DNA of 64,000 nucleotides from Methanocorpusculum sp. (GCF_030655665.1 NZ_JAUSPQ010000010.1:1-64000), one strand, 5' to 3'. Shown: positions 1 through 9,851, counted from the stretch's first letter. The notes: generated by a model not told the origin, from the letters alone. A program made the numbers and translations.

Positions 1-18
1 TTCATTAAAAACTACCAT

Positions 19-236
19 AATATTTCTCTCACAGGAGCCGCTGGGGCGGCGACAGGATTTGCCCGAACGCTCCCGATGAAGGGGCGAGCCGTTGGGTCGA
101 GCGGGTTGTCGACGAAGTCGACGACCTCAGCCGAGCAAATCTTTGATTTACGACTAGACCCAACGAGCGAGAGTGAGGGATAGCAAATCCGATTCTTCTC
201 GCCCGAAGGGCGGATTCGCGCCGATTCGCGGTTGGT
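19..236. repeat. Intergenic GC-rich repeat, copy 1 (family R2)
   Basis: The first 345 bases hold no convincing gene. Most of the stretch is a repeat that recurs at 24.65-25.06 kb as two inverted arms. Shared blocks are the left edge (atatttctctcacagg), a GC-rich stretch ending in cgaacgctcccgatga, and the right edge with gccgattcgcggtt. The middle differs between copies and carries a hairpin pair: GTCGAC-gaa-GTCGAC at 108-122 and GCAAAT/ATTTAC at 135-151. Function unknown. Confidence 0.7.
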
Positions 237-325
237 TATTTCTCATCCATCCACACCCAGTTACCTCTCTCCCAAATTGGATCCACACCAACACAGCGTA
301 ATTCCTATTAGAGATAGAGTATTAG

Positions 326-332
326 AAAAAAA
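326..332 (-). terminator. Oligo-T terminator of the argD-hisC operon
   Basis: Read on the minus strand, a run of seven T lies 13 bases past the stop codon of the last gene of the operon. Short oligo-T runs are the usual archaeal termination signal. No strong hairpin precedes it. Confidence 0.4.
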
Positions 333-345
333 TAGTGATTAATAT

Positions 346-981
346 CTACTGCCCTTTTCCCGCGTTCAGTTCTTTGAGCGTCATCACGAACCGCTGGATC
401 GCGGTGATATGCCCGAAGAATCCGTACACGACAAGCATCCAGCCAAGGAACGGCAGACCAAACAGGATCGGTGCCGGATAGATGACCTCGGCAAGACCGA
501 ACAGCATCAAAAGAACCAGACGATCGGCACGCCCGAGGACCCCGCCGTAGTTTCGCTTGAGACCAACTGCCTGTGCCTGGGTCCCCATATAGGATGAAAG
601 CAGAACGCCGGTGATCGCAAAAATACCTATCACCCACGACGGAACCGGCGCTTGCCAGGTCTGGACCCCGTAAACGATGATACCGGTGACGATGAACACA
701 TCTGCATACCGGTCGAAGACATGATCCAGATAATCACCGATCGGGCTTGCAAGTCCCGTATACCGGGCGAGGGCTCCGTCCAGAACATCCAGAAACGAGT
801 TCAAAACAACAAAGAGCACACCGAAAAACGGCTGACCGAATGCGAAAAAAACTCCGGCGATAAACGCACATATCAGAGAGACGACGCTCCACATATTCGG
901 CGTTATCGGAAGTTTCGAAAACGCATGTGCAATCGGCGTTAGTACCCACTGGATTTTCGGACGAAGTGAATCAAGACTCAT
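346..981 (-). CDS. CDP-alcohol phosphatidyltransferase, probable archaetidylinositol phosphate synthase
   Basis: An integral membrane enzyme of 211 residues. The family signature DG-x2-AR-x8-G-x3-D-x3-D is complete: DGALAR, then G, D and D within the stretch ending in DHVFD, about residues 68-90. Hydrophobic segments surround it. Family members swap CMP on a CDP-activated lipid for an alcohol. In archaea this type usually makes archaetidylinositol phosphate, and the later GRADRLVLL segment resembles that branch; the exact acceptor is inferred. The start codon overlaps the stop of the upstream kinase gene (ATGA), so it is the last gene of an argD-hisC-kinase operon. Confidence 0.8.
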   Translation of the reverse strand: MSLDSLRPKIQWVLTPIAHAFSKLPITPNMWSVVSLICAFIAGVFFAFGQPFFGVLFVVLNSFLDVLDGALARYTGLASPIGDYLDHVFDRYADVFIVTGIIVYGVQTWQAPVPSWVIGIFAITGVLLSSYMGTQAQAVGLKRNYGGVLGRADRLVLLMLFGLAEVIYPAPILFGLPFLGWMLVVYGFFGHITAIQRFVMTLKELNAGKGQ

Positions 982-1490
982 AAGACATCTGCTATATACT
1001 CTGACCAGTCAAGCGATCCAAATGATGCGGGAGATTCCCCCTTAACAAAAGAGATGATACTCCTGACCACAGATTCTCTATCTGTACTTGTAGTGTCTAT
1101 CTCATAAATCTGTTCCGATGCAAAGGCATCAACAGTTTCGATCAGGATCACGTCCAAAGCCTCTGCCTCCACATTTTCGTTGATCTTTTCCTCTGAATAT
1201 CCGCGGGGAGCGAGACGTTCTCTGAGAACATCCGGACGACACCGGAGGATCACGATCTTATCGCAGGGAAGATAATGGGCGAATGCTCCTTCCACAAATC
1301 CGTCGGTGTAGGGAAATGCATCGGCCCATGCATCCACGTCCACAACATCCGAACCCGATTCGTCATCATGTTCAAGAACAAACGGGGCCACAGTGGTTTT
1401 CAGATCGAGAACCGGATGACCCATTTCCCGCAGAAGTTCAGCAACCGAGGTCTTCCCGCATCCGGGAGTTCCGGTTATCCCGATCATCAT
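978..1490 (-). CDS. Adenylate kinase-like NMP kinase (Fap7/AK6 type)
   Basis: 170 residues with an N-terminal P-loop GTPGCGKTS at about residues 6-14. The length and the early P-loop match the archaeal/eukaryotic Fap7 (AK6) group, which has adenylate kinase and ATPase activity and acts in small-subunit ribosome maturation. A basic segment (RCRPDVLRERLAPRGY) near residue 100 fits the LID region. Two adjacent ATG codons could start it (1490 or 1487); the first overlaps the hisC stop as ATGA, indicating translational coupling. The role in ribosome assembly is family knowledge, not shown here. Confidence 0.8.
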   Translation of the reverse strand: MMIGITGTPGCGKTSVAELLREMGHPVLDLKTTVAPFVLEHDDESGSDVVDVDAWADAFPYTDGFVEGAFAHYLPCDKIVILRCRPDVLRERLAPRGYSEEKINENVEAEALDVILIETVDAFASEQIYEIDTTSTDRESVVRSIISFVKGESPASFGSLDWSEYIADVL

Positions 1491-2542
1491 AATTTTTTCA
1501 CCGCTGAAAGGAACCTCTCGTTCTCCCAGACATCGCCGACACTCACACGGATGAACGTATCCCCAAGTCCCGGGAAACTTGCACAGGAACGAACGAGAAC
1601 TCCCTGCTTTGCAAGGGCTTCCATTGCGTCATCCCCTAACTTGGGTGCGACATTGATCAAAACAAAGTTCGCACCGCTGGGAGATACCGGGAATGGGATC
1701 TCTTTGATGAATTCCTCACGCCATTTCCTGACATGAGCGATGAAATTATCTTTATAGACATGATCCGATACCGCTTCGGCTGCCGCAGCTGCGGAAACGC
1801 GGTTCAGGGTGAACGGGGTTGCCGCAACGTTGTAGGGACCTTCGAACCATTCGGGAACGAATGCATACCCGATACGAAGCCCCGCAAGACCGTAGACCTT
1901 GGACATGGTCCGTCCGATGATGAGATTGTCGCGGGAGAGAAGCGGCAGATAGTTGACATCCGAAAACTCGACATAGGCACAGTCCAGGAAAAGAACGCCG
2001 TCGATCCGGTCGAGAATATATTCGATGTCCTCGATCGGAGTCACGGTCCCGGTGGGATTGTTCGGTGTACAGAGGAAGGAAATTTTCGCGTCCTTCGCTT
2101 CCTGGAGGAACACGTCCAGATCCACAGTGAAATCAGATTTACGGGGGACATTTACCACTTTTGCAGACGCTGCTTTTGCAGCGAGGCCGTACATGGAAAA
2201 TGTCGGTGTGGAAATGACGACTTTTTCACCTGGAGCTACCAGTGTTCGGATGGCGGTCTCAATGACACCGTCCATGCCAAGTCCCGATGTAACGACAGGA
2301 GCATCGCAGATATTCGCACGAAGCGCCGCGTGATATTCTGCCGCCTTCGGATCCGGATATCTGTTTACGCCGGATAAAGCCTCTTTTGCTGCGCGAATGA
2401 CCTTTTCTGACGGGGGATAGGGATTTTCGTTGCTCCCGAGAAGGGCAACTTCGGAGAATCCGTATTCCTTTGCGATATCCGCAGGGGATTTTGCAAAGAC
2501 ATACCCTGATTTGATGAATTCAGATCTGACCCGCGGCTTCAT
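1487..2542 (-). CDS. hisC: Histidinol-phosphate aminotransferase
   Basis: 351 residues, the usual size for HisC. It converts imidazole-acetol phosphate and glutamate to histidinol phosphate with pyridoxal phosphate (PLP). The PLP lysine lies in GRTMSKVYGLAGLRIGY, and the fold-type I landmarks NENPYPPS near the start, CTPNNPTGT in the middle and FIRVSVG near the end are all present. It overlaps the end of argD by 23 bases and the start of the kinase gene by 4. Related aminotransferases of the same fold act on other substrates, but the substrate-facing motifs fit HisC well. Confidence 0.88.
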   Translation of the reverse strand: MKPRVRSEFIKSGYVFAKSPADIAKEYGFSEVALLGSNENPYPPSEKVIRAAKEALSGVNRYPDPKAAEYHAALRANICDAPVVTSGLGMDGVIETAIRTLVAPGEKVVISTPTFSMYGLAAKAASAKVVNVPRKSDFTVDLDVFLQEAKDAKISFLCTPNNPTGTVTPIEDIEYILDRIDGVLFLDCAYVEFSDVNYLPLLSRDNLIIGRTMSKVYGLAGLRIGYAFVPEWFEGPYNVAATPFTLNRVSAAAAAEAVSDHVYKDNFIAHVRKWREEFIKEIPFPVSPSGANFVLINVAPKLGDDAMEALAKQGVLVRSCASFPGLGDTFIRVSVGDVWENERFLSAVKKL

Positions 2543-3647
2543 TGATCACTCCGACTGCATAGTTGATTTCGTCGGCCGAGATTGTCAGAGGCGGGACGAT
2601 CCGAATATTGCCTTCACCGGCAACGTTGATGAGAACACCCTTTTCCATACAGATTTCGGCAAGTTTCGGAGCAGAGTCGCCGAGTGTGAACCCGACCATC
2701 AGACCCCGTACCCGCGGGTTGAATGCAGCAAGACCTTTCTTGAAAAGTTCGCCTTTTGCAGCGATGCCCGGCAGAAGTTTTTCGATGATGCCGAATGTGG
2801 CGTTTCCTGCAGCGCAGGCGATAGGACCGCCGGCAAAGGTACTGCCGTGTTCGCCTTTGGTGAACTCGAGTCCTTCCCGGGCGATGATCGCACCCATCGG
2901 GATGCCTGACGCGATCCCTTTTGCAATGCTGATGATATCGGGCTGGACGGTGGAGTGCTGGAATGCAAACCATTTTCCGGTCCGTCCCATGCCGCTCTGG
3001 ACTTCGTCGCAGATCATAAGAGCTCCGGCGTCGTCGCAGATATCCCTGATCCCGGGCAGGAAGTCCTCGGGCGGGATGATGATGCCGGTCTCTCCCTGAA
3101 TAGGTTCGAAGACAACGGCTGCAGTATCTTTATTGACGGCAGCTTTGAGACCCTCGAGGACGCCGTAGTCCGGGAAATCACAGTGGATTCCAAGCGGCTC
3201 GAAGGGTTCCCTGATCTGGGGTTTGTGGGTGACGGCGAGGGATCCGATGGTCCGTCCGTGGAAATCGTGGTTGAAGGAGACGAAGTTTTTCCGTCCCGTG
3301 CGGACCTTGGCAAGTTTGAGAGCCGCATCGATTGCTTCGGCCCCGCTGTTGCCGAAGAAGACCTTGCCCATGCCGCTTGCTTTGCTCAGTTTTTCTGCAA
3401 GTTCGGCCTGACCTGGTATGTAGTAAAGATTGGAGCAGTGGATAAGTTCGTGTGCCTGGCGGCAGATAGCGTCCACTACTTCGGGGTGGCAGTGACCTGT
3501 GCTGCAGACCGCGATTCCTGCGACTAAGTCGAGGTATTTGTTCCCATTATCGTCCCAAACAGTGCAGCCTTCTCCTTTGACGATCTCCATCGACCGTCCA
3601 AAGCAGGGCATGTAGTATTTTGCATCAAGTTCTTTGTAGGTGGACAT
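2520..3647 (-). CDS. argD: Acetylornithine aminotransferase
   Basis: 375 residues, class-III PLP aminotransferase. It makes N-acetylornithine from N-acetylglutamate semialdehyde in arginine synthesis; many family members also act in lysine synthesis. Visible marks are the early segment WDDNGNKYLDLVAGIAVCSTGH, the cofactor-binding NSGAEAIDAALKLA, DEVQSGMGRTG, and the PLP lysine in ISIAKGIASGIPMGA. It heads a four-gene minus-strand operon. An AT-rich TATA-like stretch (aaatatttatc, minus strand, near 3670-3682) lies just upstream. Confidence 0.88.
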   Translation of the reverse strand: MSTYKELDAKYYMPCFGRSMEIVKGEGCTVWDDNGNKYLDLVAGIAVCSTGHCHPEVVDAICRQAHELIHCSNLYYIPGQAELAEKLSKASGMGKVFFGNSGAEAIDAALKLAKVRTGRKNFVSFNHDFHGRTIGSLAVTHKPQIREPFEPLGIHCDFPDYGVLEGLKAAVNKDTAAVVFEPIQGETGIIIPPEDFLPGIRDICDDAGALMICDEVQSGMGRTGKWFAFQHSTVQPDIISIAKGIASGIPMGAIIAREGLEFTKGEHGSTFAGGPIACAAGNATFGIIEKLLPGIAAKGELFKKGLAAFNPRVRGLMVGFTLGDSAPKLAEICMEKGVLINVAGEGNIRIVPPLTISADEINYAVGVINEAAGQI

Positions 3648-3844
3648 GATTTTTTCTCGCTGATATTTAGATAAATATTTGTCGTTCTGTGTATTGAAAC
3701 TGCATGTTGATCGGGGGGAAATACGGCAAATTCGAGGGTTTTTCTATGGATTAGCGCTCCGGGAGTAATCCAGGTAACATCAAAGTTCATTTTTGCTCTC
3801 GCTCGGCTCATTGTGCCCATAACAAGATGGTAGATCAACGTACT

Positions 3845-4534
3845 TCAGACTATTGCGCTTATGCTGTATTTTTCAATAGTCACGTTGGTAACATACTCTT
3901 TTTTCAAAGACTGTAACCGTTGATAATGTTCTGTTTTACTATGTAACGTCTGAGCTTTGTTGCTTACCCAAATTTCCATTAAAAACAAGATGTCTTCTGA
4001 ATCTACGGGTTTATAGTATTCATATTTGTAATTGCCCGGCTCTGCCCTTGAAGCGGTAATAATATCATTTTCAACAACTTTTTCAAGAAACTCATCCCGT
4101 TTGCCTGGAATGACTGCATATTTGACATTTACAAGAATTCGGTCATTAATTTTACTTAAAGCCTGCTCAAAACTTTTTGCTTTAACAACTGCAAAATACT
4201 TTCCGAACTCTTTTGTCCACATATCCATTTCGTCTTGAATATCCTCCGTCTCTGGCATGATGAATGCAACGTATTCACAATCAGTTTTTGATATATTGGG
4301 AAGCAACTCAGAAAACCCCCATTCTACATCTTCTTTGTCATCCTCAAATCCATTCCTTGCATCAACAACAAAATTACTATGCGGAAATTGCTTCAATAAA
4401 TCTAATGCAAATAAGGTAGGCTTTCTGTAATCATTCAAACAGGCAAATTTTTTCCATGTTAGAAACACCACCTTTTCATTTTTCATATATCTTACATTAC
4501 AAAATTCCGAATCAAACTCCAATTTGCTGCTCAT
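3845..4534 (-). CDS. Antibiotic biosynthesis monooxygenase (ABM)-domain protein
   Basis: 229 residues. The C-terminal ~95 residues (from about ILVNVKYAVIPGKRDEFLEKV to the end) have the ferredoxin-like ABM/YgiN pattern, with EPGNYKYEYYKP in the conserved position. The N-terminal ~130 residues resemble no domain I can name with confidence. ABM domains act in small oxygenases, quinol oxidation or haem handling; the substrate here is unknown. I place the start at 4534 because GAGGGAAG lies 7 bases upstream; an in-frame ATG at 4567 has no such site. The gene is AT-rich and followed upstream by a flavodoxin-like gene, so it may be transferred DNA. Confidence 0.6.
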   Translation of the reverse strand: MSSKLEFDSEFCNVRYMKNEKVVFLTWKKFACLNDYRKPTLFALDLLKQFPHSNFVVDARNGFEDDKEDVEWGFSELLPNISKTDCEYVAFIMPETEDIQDEMDMWTKEFGKYFAVVKAKSFEQALSKINDRILVNVKYAVIPGKRDEFLEKVVENDIITASRAEPGNYKYEYYKPVDSEDILFLMEIWVSNKAQTLHSKTEHYQRLQSLKKEYVTNVTIEKYSISAIV

Positions 4535-4631
4535 ATAAACTCTTCCCTCATTAGTAATTGCATACACGTTCGCATGTTTTATTTATCATTTTGATCATAA
4601 CTGGAATTAAATCGCATGAAAAATTTATATT

Positions 4632-5171
4632 TCATCTTATTTGTTCGCCTAACTTCCGAGCTTCTGCCAGCGCCTGATTTCCCTTGATGTCGCCTCTATT
4701 TTTTAAGCCTTTTGCAAAAACCCTTCCCGCATCCTGGAGATTGAAATAATCTAAAATTAATTGATATTGCAATTCTATCGAATCAAATACTGCCGGAAGC
4801 GTTTCCCCTGCAACTAATAATAATCCTAATTTTTTAACGTTAAACGTGTTTCTTAAAGGCGTATGTAAATGGTCAATAATTGCCTTTAATTGTGCGCTAA
4901 TTCCGTAGAAATAGACTGGAGATGCAACAACTATGATGTCAGCTTCTGTCAACTTTTTGTAAATCCTTGGCATATCATCATCCTGAAAACATGCATTACC
5001 TTCTCTCGAAAAACAAGCATTGCAACCGATGCATGGATTTACTTTATAATCGGCAACTGAAATAATTTCCACGTTATTATTCTTCTTCGCTCCATCAACA
5101 AAGGCTTTCGCTAATATTTCTGTATTCCCGTTTTTTCTAACGCTTCCGACAATTACTGCAATATTGCTCAT
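4632..5171 (-). CDS. Flavodoxin-like NAD(P)H-dependent FMN reductase / iron-sulfur flavoprotein family
   Basis: 179 residues with the flavodoxin-like fold. The FMN-phosphate loop GSVRKNGNTEIL is at residues 9-20, and SPVYFYGISAQLKAIIDH follows near residue 95. Between them is a cysteine cluster, C-x2-C-x2-C-x6-C (CIGCNACFSREGNAC), which in the Isf family can bind a 4Fe-4S cluster; here spacing is close but cluster binding is not certain. Likely a cytosolic electron carrier or oxidoreductase. A strong ribosome site (GAGGT, 5 bases before ATG) supports the start. A paralogue lies at 5781-6407 with a repeat element between them. Confidence 0.75.
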   Translation of the reverse strand: MSNIAVIVGSVRKNGNTEILAKAFVDGAKKNNNVEIISVADYKVNPCIGCNACFSREGNACFQDDDMPRIYKKLTEADIIVVASPVYFYGISAQLKAIIDHLHTPLRNTFNVKKLGLLLVAGETLPAVFDSIELQYQLILDYFNLQDAGRVFAKGLKNRGDIKGNQALAEARKLGEQIR

Positions 5172-5256
5172 GTTTTACCTCTTTACTATTAATTTGAATT
5201 TATTTGTTCATTTTTTTATATATCCACACCCAAATAAACATAATGGGAAGTTGGAG

Positions 5257-5762
5257 CCTGGTTTTGACAGTTGCAAATATACTTCTCCCACATCTCATTC
5301 CTTTTTATGAATATGGGGTGCGGGAGGGCGACTCCGGCGCGGAGGCGGATTGACGGCAAAGCCGGCGATCTTAGCTGAGCAAATCTCTGATTTGCGAGCC
5401 CGACGCGGTGGTTATATCCGATTTACCGTGACCCCTATATATTTCCGGTAGTTCGATTGCGATGGAATATTTAGATATTACGTACGCGGTGTTGGGGTGT
5501 GGATTCAATTCGGGAAATATTAGATTGTAACCATATTCCCAAGCCGCTTCCCTTTCAAAATACACCTCACACCTCCCAATCCCTTTTTTTTAACTCTTCA
5601 GCGACAGATGAGCTAGACAGAACGTTAACTTGAGCCTTGGAAATAGGATATAACCACCGCGTCGGGCTCCGCGCCGGAGTCGCCCTCCCGCACCCCATTA
5701 TCAGAAAAATATATGAAATATTGGAGACTTATTTTGAAAAGTAAGTGATTCACGAGAGCGTT
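5257..5762. mobile_element. Composite miniature element, copy A (3' end truncated)
   Basis: Fills the gap between two flavodoxin genes. The left end (CCTGGTTTTGACAGTTGCAAA) matches the termini of the IS at 53169-54827. The outer part is homologous to the simple element at 15951-16119. It is interrupted at about 5315-5698 by an inner element whose arms are inverted copies of a GC-rich sequence beginning TGGGGTGCGGGAGGGCGACT. The right outer terminus is missing; homology stops near 5762, just before the next gene's stop codon. Compared with the copy at 39252-39763 it has an extra ~54 bases at about 5344-5397 carrying two hairpins. No transposase gene; small open frames inside are not conserved as protein. 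Confidence 0.75.
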
Positions 5763-5780
5763 TTCTCAACATATGTCCTC

Positions 5781-6407
5781 TTACATTTTTGATTTCATAA
5801 TATTCAGTATTTTATCCTTGAGAAGAATCGTTTTGACTAACTTTTTTCCAGCTTTTTCCAGCTTGATCAACTGATTCGTATCCAATAATAGTTCATTTTT
5901 ATTAAATACATTATATATTTTAAGCTCATCCACGACTCTGTATCCAAGAGCCTGCAGGGATCTGGTCATAGTAACTGCAGTATATCCCAGATCTTCCGGA
6001 TCTTTCTGCTCGCAAACGGCAACGACCGTTGCATATTTAATTCCCGTTGCTTCGTGTATCCCCATCCACACTGACCGGTCGTCTTCATCAAAAACCTCAT
6101 AGCAATAGAGCCGGTCTATCATATTTTTGATGATACCGGTTACGTTGTAAAAATAGGTTGGAGATCCGATGACGACACCATCTGCCTCCATTATTTTAGG
6201 ATATATTTTTTGCATATCATCTTGAATAACACACTCAAAGGTCGTTTTACACCCTTCACATCCATTGCAATCTTTTATTTCATAATTTTTTAAATAGATA
6301 GCTTCTACTTCTGCACCCTGATCCATAGCACCCTCAAGCACTTTTCTCACAGCTGTATCAGTATTCCCGTTTTTCCTATAGCTTCCTATTAATCCGATTA
6401 TTTTCAT
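5781..6407 (-). CDS. Flavodoxin-like NAD(P)H-dependent FMN reductase / iron-sulfur flavoprotein family
   Basis: 208 residues, paralogue of the 4632-5171 product. It has the FMN loop GSYRKNGNTDTA at residues 8-19, a cysteine motif C-x2-C-x2-C-x4-C (CNGCEGCKTTFEC) and SPTYFYNVTGIIKNMIDR. The extra C-terminal ~30 residues are lysine-rich and helical. A GGTG ribosome site sits 8 bases before the ATG. A 12-bp perfect palindrome, AATCCCGGGATT (6442-6453), lies in its upstream region and could be an operator. Function beyond a flavin-dependent redox role is not evident. Confidence 0.75.
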   Translation of the reverse strand: MKIIGLIGSYRKNGNTDTAVRKVLEGAMDQGAEVEAIYLKNYEIKDCNGCEGCKTTFECVIQDDMQKIYPKIMEADGVVIGSPTYFYNVTGIIKNMIDRLYCYEVFDEDDRSVWMGIHEATGIKYATVVAVCEQKDPEDLGYTAVTMTRSLQALGYRVVDELKIYNVFNKNELLLDTNQLIKLEKAGKKLVKTILLKDKILNIMKSKM

Positions 6408-6441
6408 AAATTACACCATTCGCTTGCATTCCCAGAATTAT

Positions 6442-6453
6442 AATCCCGGGATT
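6442..6453. promoter_or_regulatory. 12-bp palindrome upstream of the flavodoxin gene
   Basis: AATCCCGGGATT is a perfect palindrome about 35 bases upstream of the 6407 start codon, followed on the minus strand by an AT stretch (attataatt) that could be a TATA box. It also lies 37 bases past the guaA stop. It could be an operator; one short palindrome can also arise by chance. Confidence 0.3.
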
Positions 6454-6490
6454 TTATTTCCGAAGATTATGTTCTGCAGCATCCTGTAAT

Positions 6491-8017
6491 TTATTCGTAT
6501 TCGATCGTTGCCGGGGGCTTGCTGGTGATGTCGTATAAGACACGGTTCACGTGCCGAACTTCATTGATGATTCGGCTCGAGACCTTTTCGAGCAGCGGGA
6601 AGGGGATCTGTGCCCAGTCGGCAGTCATGAAATCGGTCGTCGTGACCGCACGTAAGACGATCGCATAGTCATACGTCCGCTCATCGCCCATCACCCCGAC
6701 ACTGCGCATGTTCGTCAGTGCCGCAAAATACTGGTTGATGTCCCGGTCGATCCCTGCTTTCGCGATCTCTTCGCGGTAGATCGCATCAGCATCACGCACG
6801 ATATCCAGCTTTTCCTTCGTGATATCACCGATCACTCGGATCGCGAGACCCGGACCCGGGAACGGCTGACGCCAGACCAGATTCTCCGGGATGCCAAGTT
6901 CGAGACCGGCACGACGGACCTCATCCTTAAAAAGGACTCGCAGCGGCTCGATGATCTCCTTGAAATCCACATGATCCGGCAGACCGCCGACATTATGATG
7001 GCTTTTGATCACCGCAGCCGCGCCCGGGCCCGACTCGATCACATCAGGATAGATCGTTCCCTGCACAAGGAAATCCACTGTGCCGATCTTTTTTGCCTCG
7101 ACTTCAAAGACGCGGATGAACTCCTCACCGATGATCTTCCGTTTCTGTTCTGGGTCGCTGACGCCGGCAAGTTTCCCGAGGAACTGGTCCTCGACATTGA
7201 CCCGGATCAGATTGATATCATACTGCTTCCGGAAGATCTGCTCGACCTCATCTCCCTCGTTCTTTCTGAGAAGACCGTGATCAACGAAGATACAGGTCAG
7301 CTGTTTTCCAACAGCTTTGTGGACAAGGACCGCAGCAACGGATGAGTCGACTCCTCCTGACAGTGCGCACAGAACTTTCTTGTCGCCGATCTTCTCACGG
7401 AGCTGAAGGATCATGTCCTCAACAAAAGAGGACATTCTCCAGGTGCCTTTGCATCCGCAGACATCGTAGAGGAAGTTTTTGATCATCGTCATGCCCTCAG
7501 GCGTGTGCATGACTTCCGGGTGGAACTGAACTGCGTAGATCTTCTTTGCAGGGTTTGCCATCGCAGCGACCGGACATACGGTAGTATGAGCCTCTCTCGT
7601 GAATCCGGCAGGGACCTCGCTGATATAATCCGTGTGACTCATCCAGCAGGTGGTCTCTTTCGGGACGTTTTTGAACAGGACAGATTCCTCCGTGGAGACG
7701 AACGTTCTGCCGTACTCGCGGGTCGCGGCAGATGCTACTTTTCCTCCAAGGAGATATGCCGTGAGCTGTGCGCCGTAACATATCCCAAGGATCGGGACAC
7801 CGAGATCGAAGATGCCGGCATCAACGGTCGGAGCGTTTTTCGCATACACGCTCGCCGGTCCGCCGGTGAAAATAATTCCCGCATAGTTCCCTGCTTTGAT
7901 CTCCGAAAGAGGGATCGTGCAGGGCTTCACTTCACAGAAAACATGTGCTTCTCTGACGCGGCGGGCAATCAGCTGATTGTACTGGCCGCCGAAATCAAGA
8001 ACTAAGATCGATTCCAT
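6491..8017 (-). CDS. guaA: GMP synthase (glutamine-hydrolysing)
   Basis: 508 residues, the single-chain bacterial-type enzyme rather than the split two-subunit form found in many archaea. The N-terminal class-I amidotransferase has nucleophile cysteine in GICYGAQL and the His-Glu pair in QFHPEV. The ATP-pyrophosphatase domain follows with the PP-loop [10 protein letters not shown] near residue 220. The C-terminal dimerisation domain ends in KPPATIEYE. It converts XMP, glutamine and ATP to GMP. The start has an excellent ribosome site (AAGGAG) lying in the last codons of pyrG, so guaA and pyrG form a nucleotide-synthesis operon. Confidence 0.95.
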   Translation of the reverse strand: MESILVLDFGGQYNQLIARRVREAHVFCEVKPCTIPLSEIKAGNYAGIIFTGGPASVYAKNAPTVDAGIFDLGVPILGICYGAQLTAYLLGGKVASAATREYGRTFVSTEESVLFKNVPKETTCWMSHTDYISEVPAGFTREAHTTVCPVAAMANPAKKIYAVQFHPEVMHTPEGMTMIKNFLYDVCGCKGTWRMSSFVEDMILQLREKIGDKKVLCALSGGVDSSVAAVLVHKAVGKQLTCIFVDHGLLRKNEGDEVEQIFRKQYDINLIRVNVEDQFLGKLAGVSDPEQKRKIIGEEFIRVFEVEAKKIGTVDFLVQGTIYPDVIESGPGAAAVIKSHHNVGGLPDHVDFKEIIEPLRVLFKDEVRRAGLELGIPENLVWRQPFPGPGLAIRVIGDITKEKLDIVRDADAIYREEIAKAGIDRDINQYFAALTNMRSVGVMGDERTYDYAIVLRAVTTTDFMTADWAQIPFPLLEKVSSRIINEVRHVNRVLYDITSKPPATIEYE

Positions 8018-8018
8018 G

Positions 8019-9602
8019 TTACTCCTTTCTCTGAATATCGCGGCAGGTTTTTACAAAACCGATGAACGGTGCAGACGGGCGGGCAGGACGTGATCTGAAC
8101 TCAGGGTGGAACTGGGTCGCAACAAAGTACGGGTGGTCATCCAGTTCAAGTGCTTCCATACGTTTGCCGTTTCGACCGACAAACTTCATACCCTTTGCTT
8201 CGATCTCAGTGATGTAGGCCGGGTTGACTTCATATCTGTGCCGGTGACGTTCGACTATCTCGGTCGAACCGTAGAGGTCCGCAAGCCGGGAAGCCGGGTC
8301 AAGGGTGACCGGGTAGTCGCCAAGACGCATCGTTCCGCCGAGGTCTTCAACGCCTTCCTGCTCGGGAAGAATAGCGATCGCATGGGTGCCCGGACCCATC
8401 TCTTCGCTTGTCGCATCCTTATAGCCGACAACATTTCTCATGAACTCGATGACACAGAGCTGGAACCCGAGACAGAGACCAAGAAGAGGCTTTTTGTGTT
8501 CACGGGCATACTGGATCGCAGAGATCATGCCTTCGATACCGCGGTTGCCGAATCCGCCTGGGATGAGAATACCATCCAGATCGGCGAGGTCTTCAGTGGT
8601 GTAGAGTTCTGCGTCGAGCCAGTGGATAACGACCTCGGTTGAGAGAAGACGGCCTGCGTGTTTGAGGGCCTCCTTGATGGAAATATAGACGTCCTCAACT
8701 CCGTATTTGGTGATGATACCAACAGTGATACGGTTGGTGTATTCGCGGGCGATCAGTGAATACCAGCTGTTGTCCGGTTTTCCCGACTCAAGGTGGAGCT
8801 GCTTTAACAGGACCTCGGCCATTCCCTCTTTTTCGAGTTCCATGGGAACGAGGTAGGTATCGGGTGCCGTCTGAGCACTGATGACGGCGTGAACATCCAC
8901 GTCGCAGAAGGAGGAGATCTTTCGTTTGGTAGAGAGAGAGACAGGAAGGTTGCTTCTCCCGACAATGATGTCGGCTTCAAGACCGAGTTCGCGAAGAGCT
9001 TTGACAGAGTGCTGAGTGGGTTTCGTTTTCAGATCGCCCATCGTATCGGCCGGCAGGAGTGTGACGTGGACGAGGGCAAAGTCGCCGTTTCCATACTCCC
9101 AGTGCATCTGGCGGACAGCTTCCAAAAACGGCATACTTTCGATATCGCCCACGGTCCCTCCCACCTCGACGATACAGATCTCGGCATGATTTCCGTCTTT
9201 GTCGACCCAGGACTCGGCTGCGTGTTTGATACGGTCTTTGATCTCATCGGTGATATGAGGGATGATCTGGACGGTGGCGCCCAGATAATCTCCGTGGCGC
9301 TCCTTCGAGATGACCGAGGAGTAGATCTTTCCTGTGGTCAGGTTGTGATCACTGGTAAGTTCGATGTCCAGGAAACGCTCGTAATTTCCCAGATCGAGAT
9401 CAGCTTCCCCGCCGTCTTTCAGGACAAAGACCTCGCCGTGCTGGGCTGGGTTCATGAGTCCTGCGTCGATATTCAGGTAGGGATCGATCTTTACGCTCGT
9501 GACGTGATATCCCCTGTTGATGAGAATGCGGCCGATAGATGCAGCAGTGATGCCTTTTCCCAGTCCGCTCATTACTCCTCCGGTTACTACTACATATTTC
9601 AT
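8019..9602 (-). CDS. pyrG: CTP synthase
   Basis: 527 residues. It aminates UTP to CTP using glutamine and ATP. The N-terminal synthetase domain has [14 protein letters not shown] at residues 5-18 and DPYLNIDAG; the C-terminal amidotransferase has the nucleophile in GLCLGFQL and the His-Glu pair in QFHPEF. GGAAGG lies four bases upstream of the ATG. guaA follows after one base. A divergent promoter region of about 280 bases separates it from the PAN gene. Confidence 0.95.
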   Translation of the reverse strand: MKYVVVTGGVMSGLGKGITAASIGRILINRGYHVTSVKIDPYLNIDAGLMNPAQHGEVFVLKDGGEADLDLGNYERFLDIELTSDHNLTTGKIYSSVISKERHGDYLGATVQIIPHITDEIKDRIKHAAESWVDKDGNHAEICIVEVGGTVGDIESMPFLEAVRQMHWEYGNGDFALVHVTLLPADTMGDLKTKPTQHSVKALRELGLEADIIVGRSNLPVSLSTKRKISSFCDVDVHAVISAQTAPDTYLVPMELEKEGMAEVLLKQLHLESGKPDNSWYSLIAREYTNRITVGIITKYGVEDVYISIKEALKHAGRLLSTEVVIHWLDAELYTTEDLADLDGILIPGGFGNRGIEGMISAIQYAREHKKPLLGLCLGFQLCVIEFMRNVVGYKDATSEEMGPGTHAIAILPEQEGVEDLGGTMRLGDYPVTLDPASRLADLYGSTEIVERHRHRYEVNPAYITEIEAKGMKFVGRNGKRMEALELDDHPYFVATQFHPEFRSRPARPSAPFIGFVKTCRDIQRKE

Positions 9603-9840
9603 TTTTGCCCTTCCTTTTCCGAAATCAAATAATGTCTATCTATTGATCCTGAACAGTATTAAGAATACGGGAATGAGAGGGAGATGATGCTTTCGCTCTT
9701 CGAAGAATCATTCCGGAGATACTCTGACACACGCGCACCACATACCCCCGGCGAATATATTTTATGCATTGCAGAGAGCACTCCGCTCAGATTCCTGTTT
9801 GCAGAATTGCCGGTGACAGTTTTTCCATGCCTTAATCAGA

Positions 9841-9851
9841 TAAAATATAAA
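9841..9851 (+). promoter_or_regulatory. TATA box of the PAN gene
   Basis: An AT-rich box (taaaatataaa) whose centre lies about 35 bases before the preferred ATG at 9881. This spacing predicts transcription starting within a few bases of the start codon, giving a leaderless or near-leaderless message. Confidence 0.5.

Noticed and set aside
5371-5565. A 64-codon minus-strand frame inside composite copy A with a similar frame in copy C (39383-39586)
   Set aside because: The two frames align as protein, but in the stretch I compared by eye most base changes alter the amino acid, and neither has a ribosome site. It looks like repeat DNA without stops.
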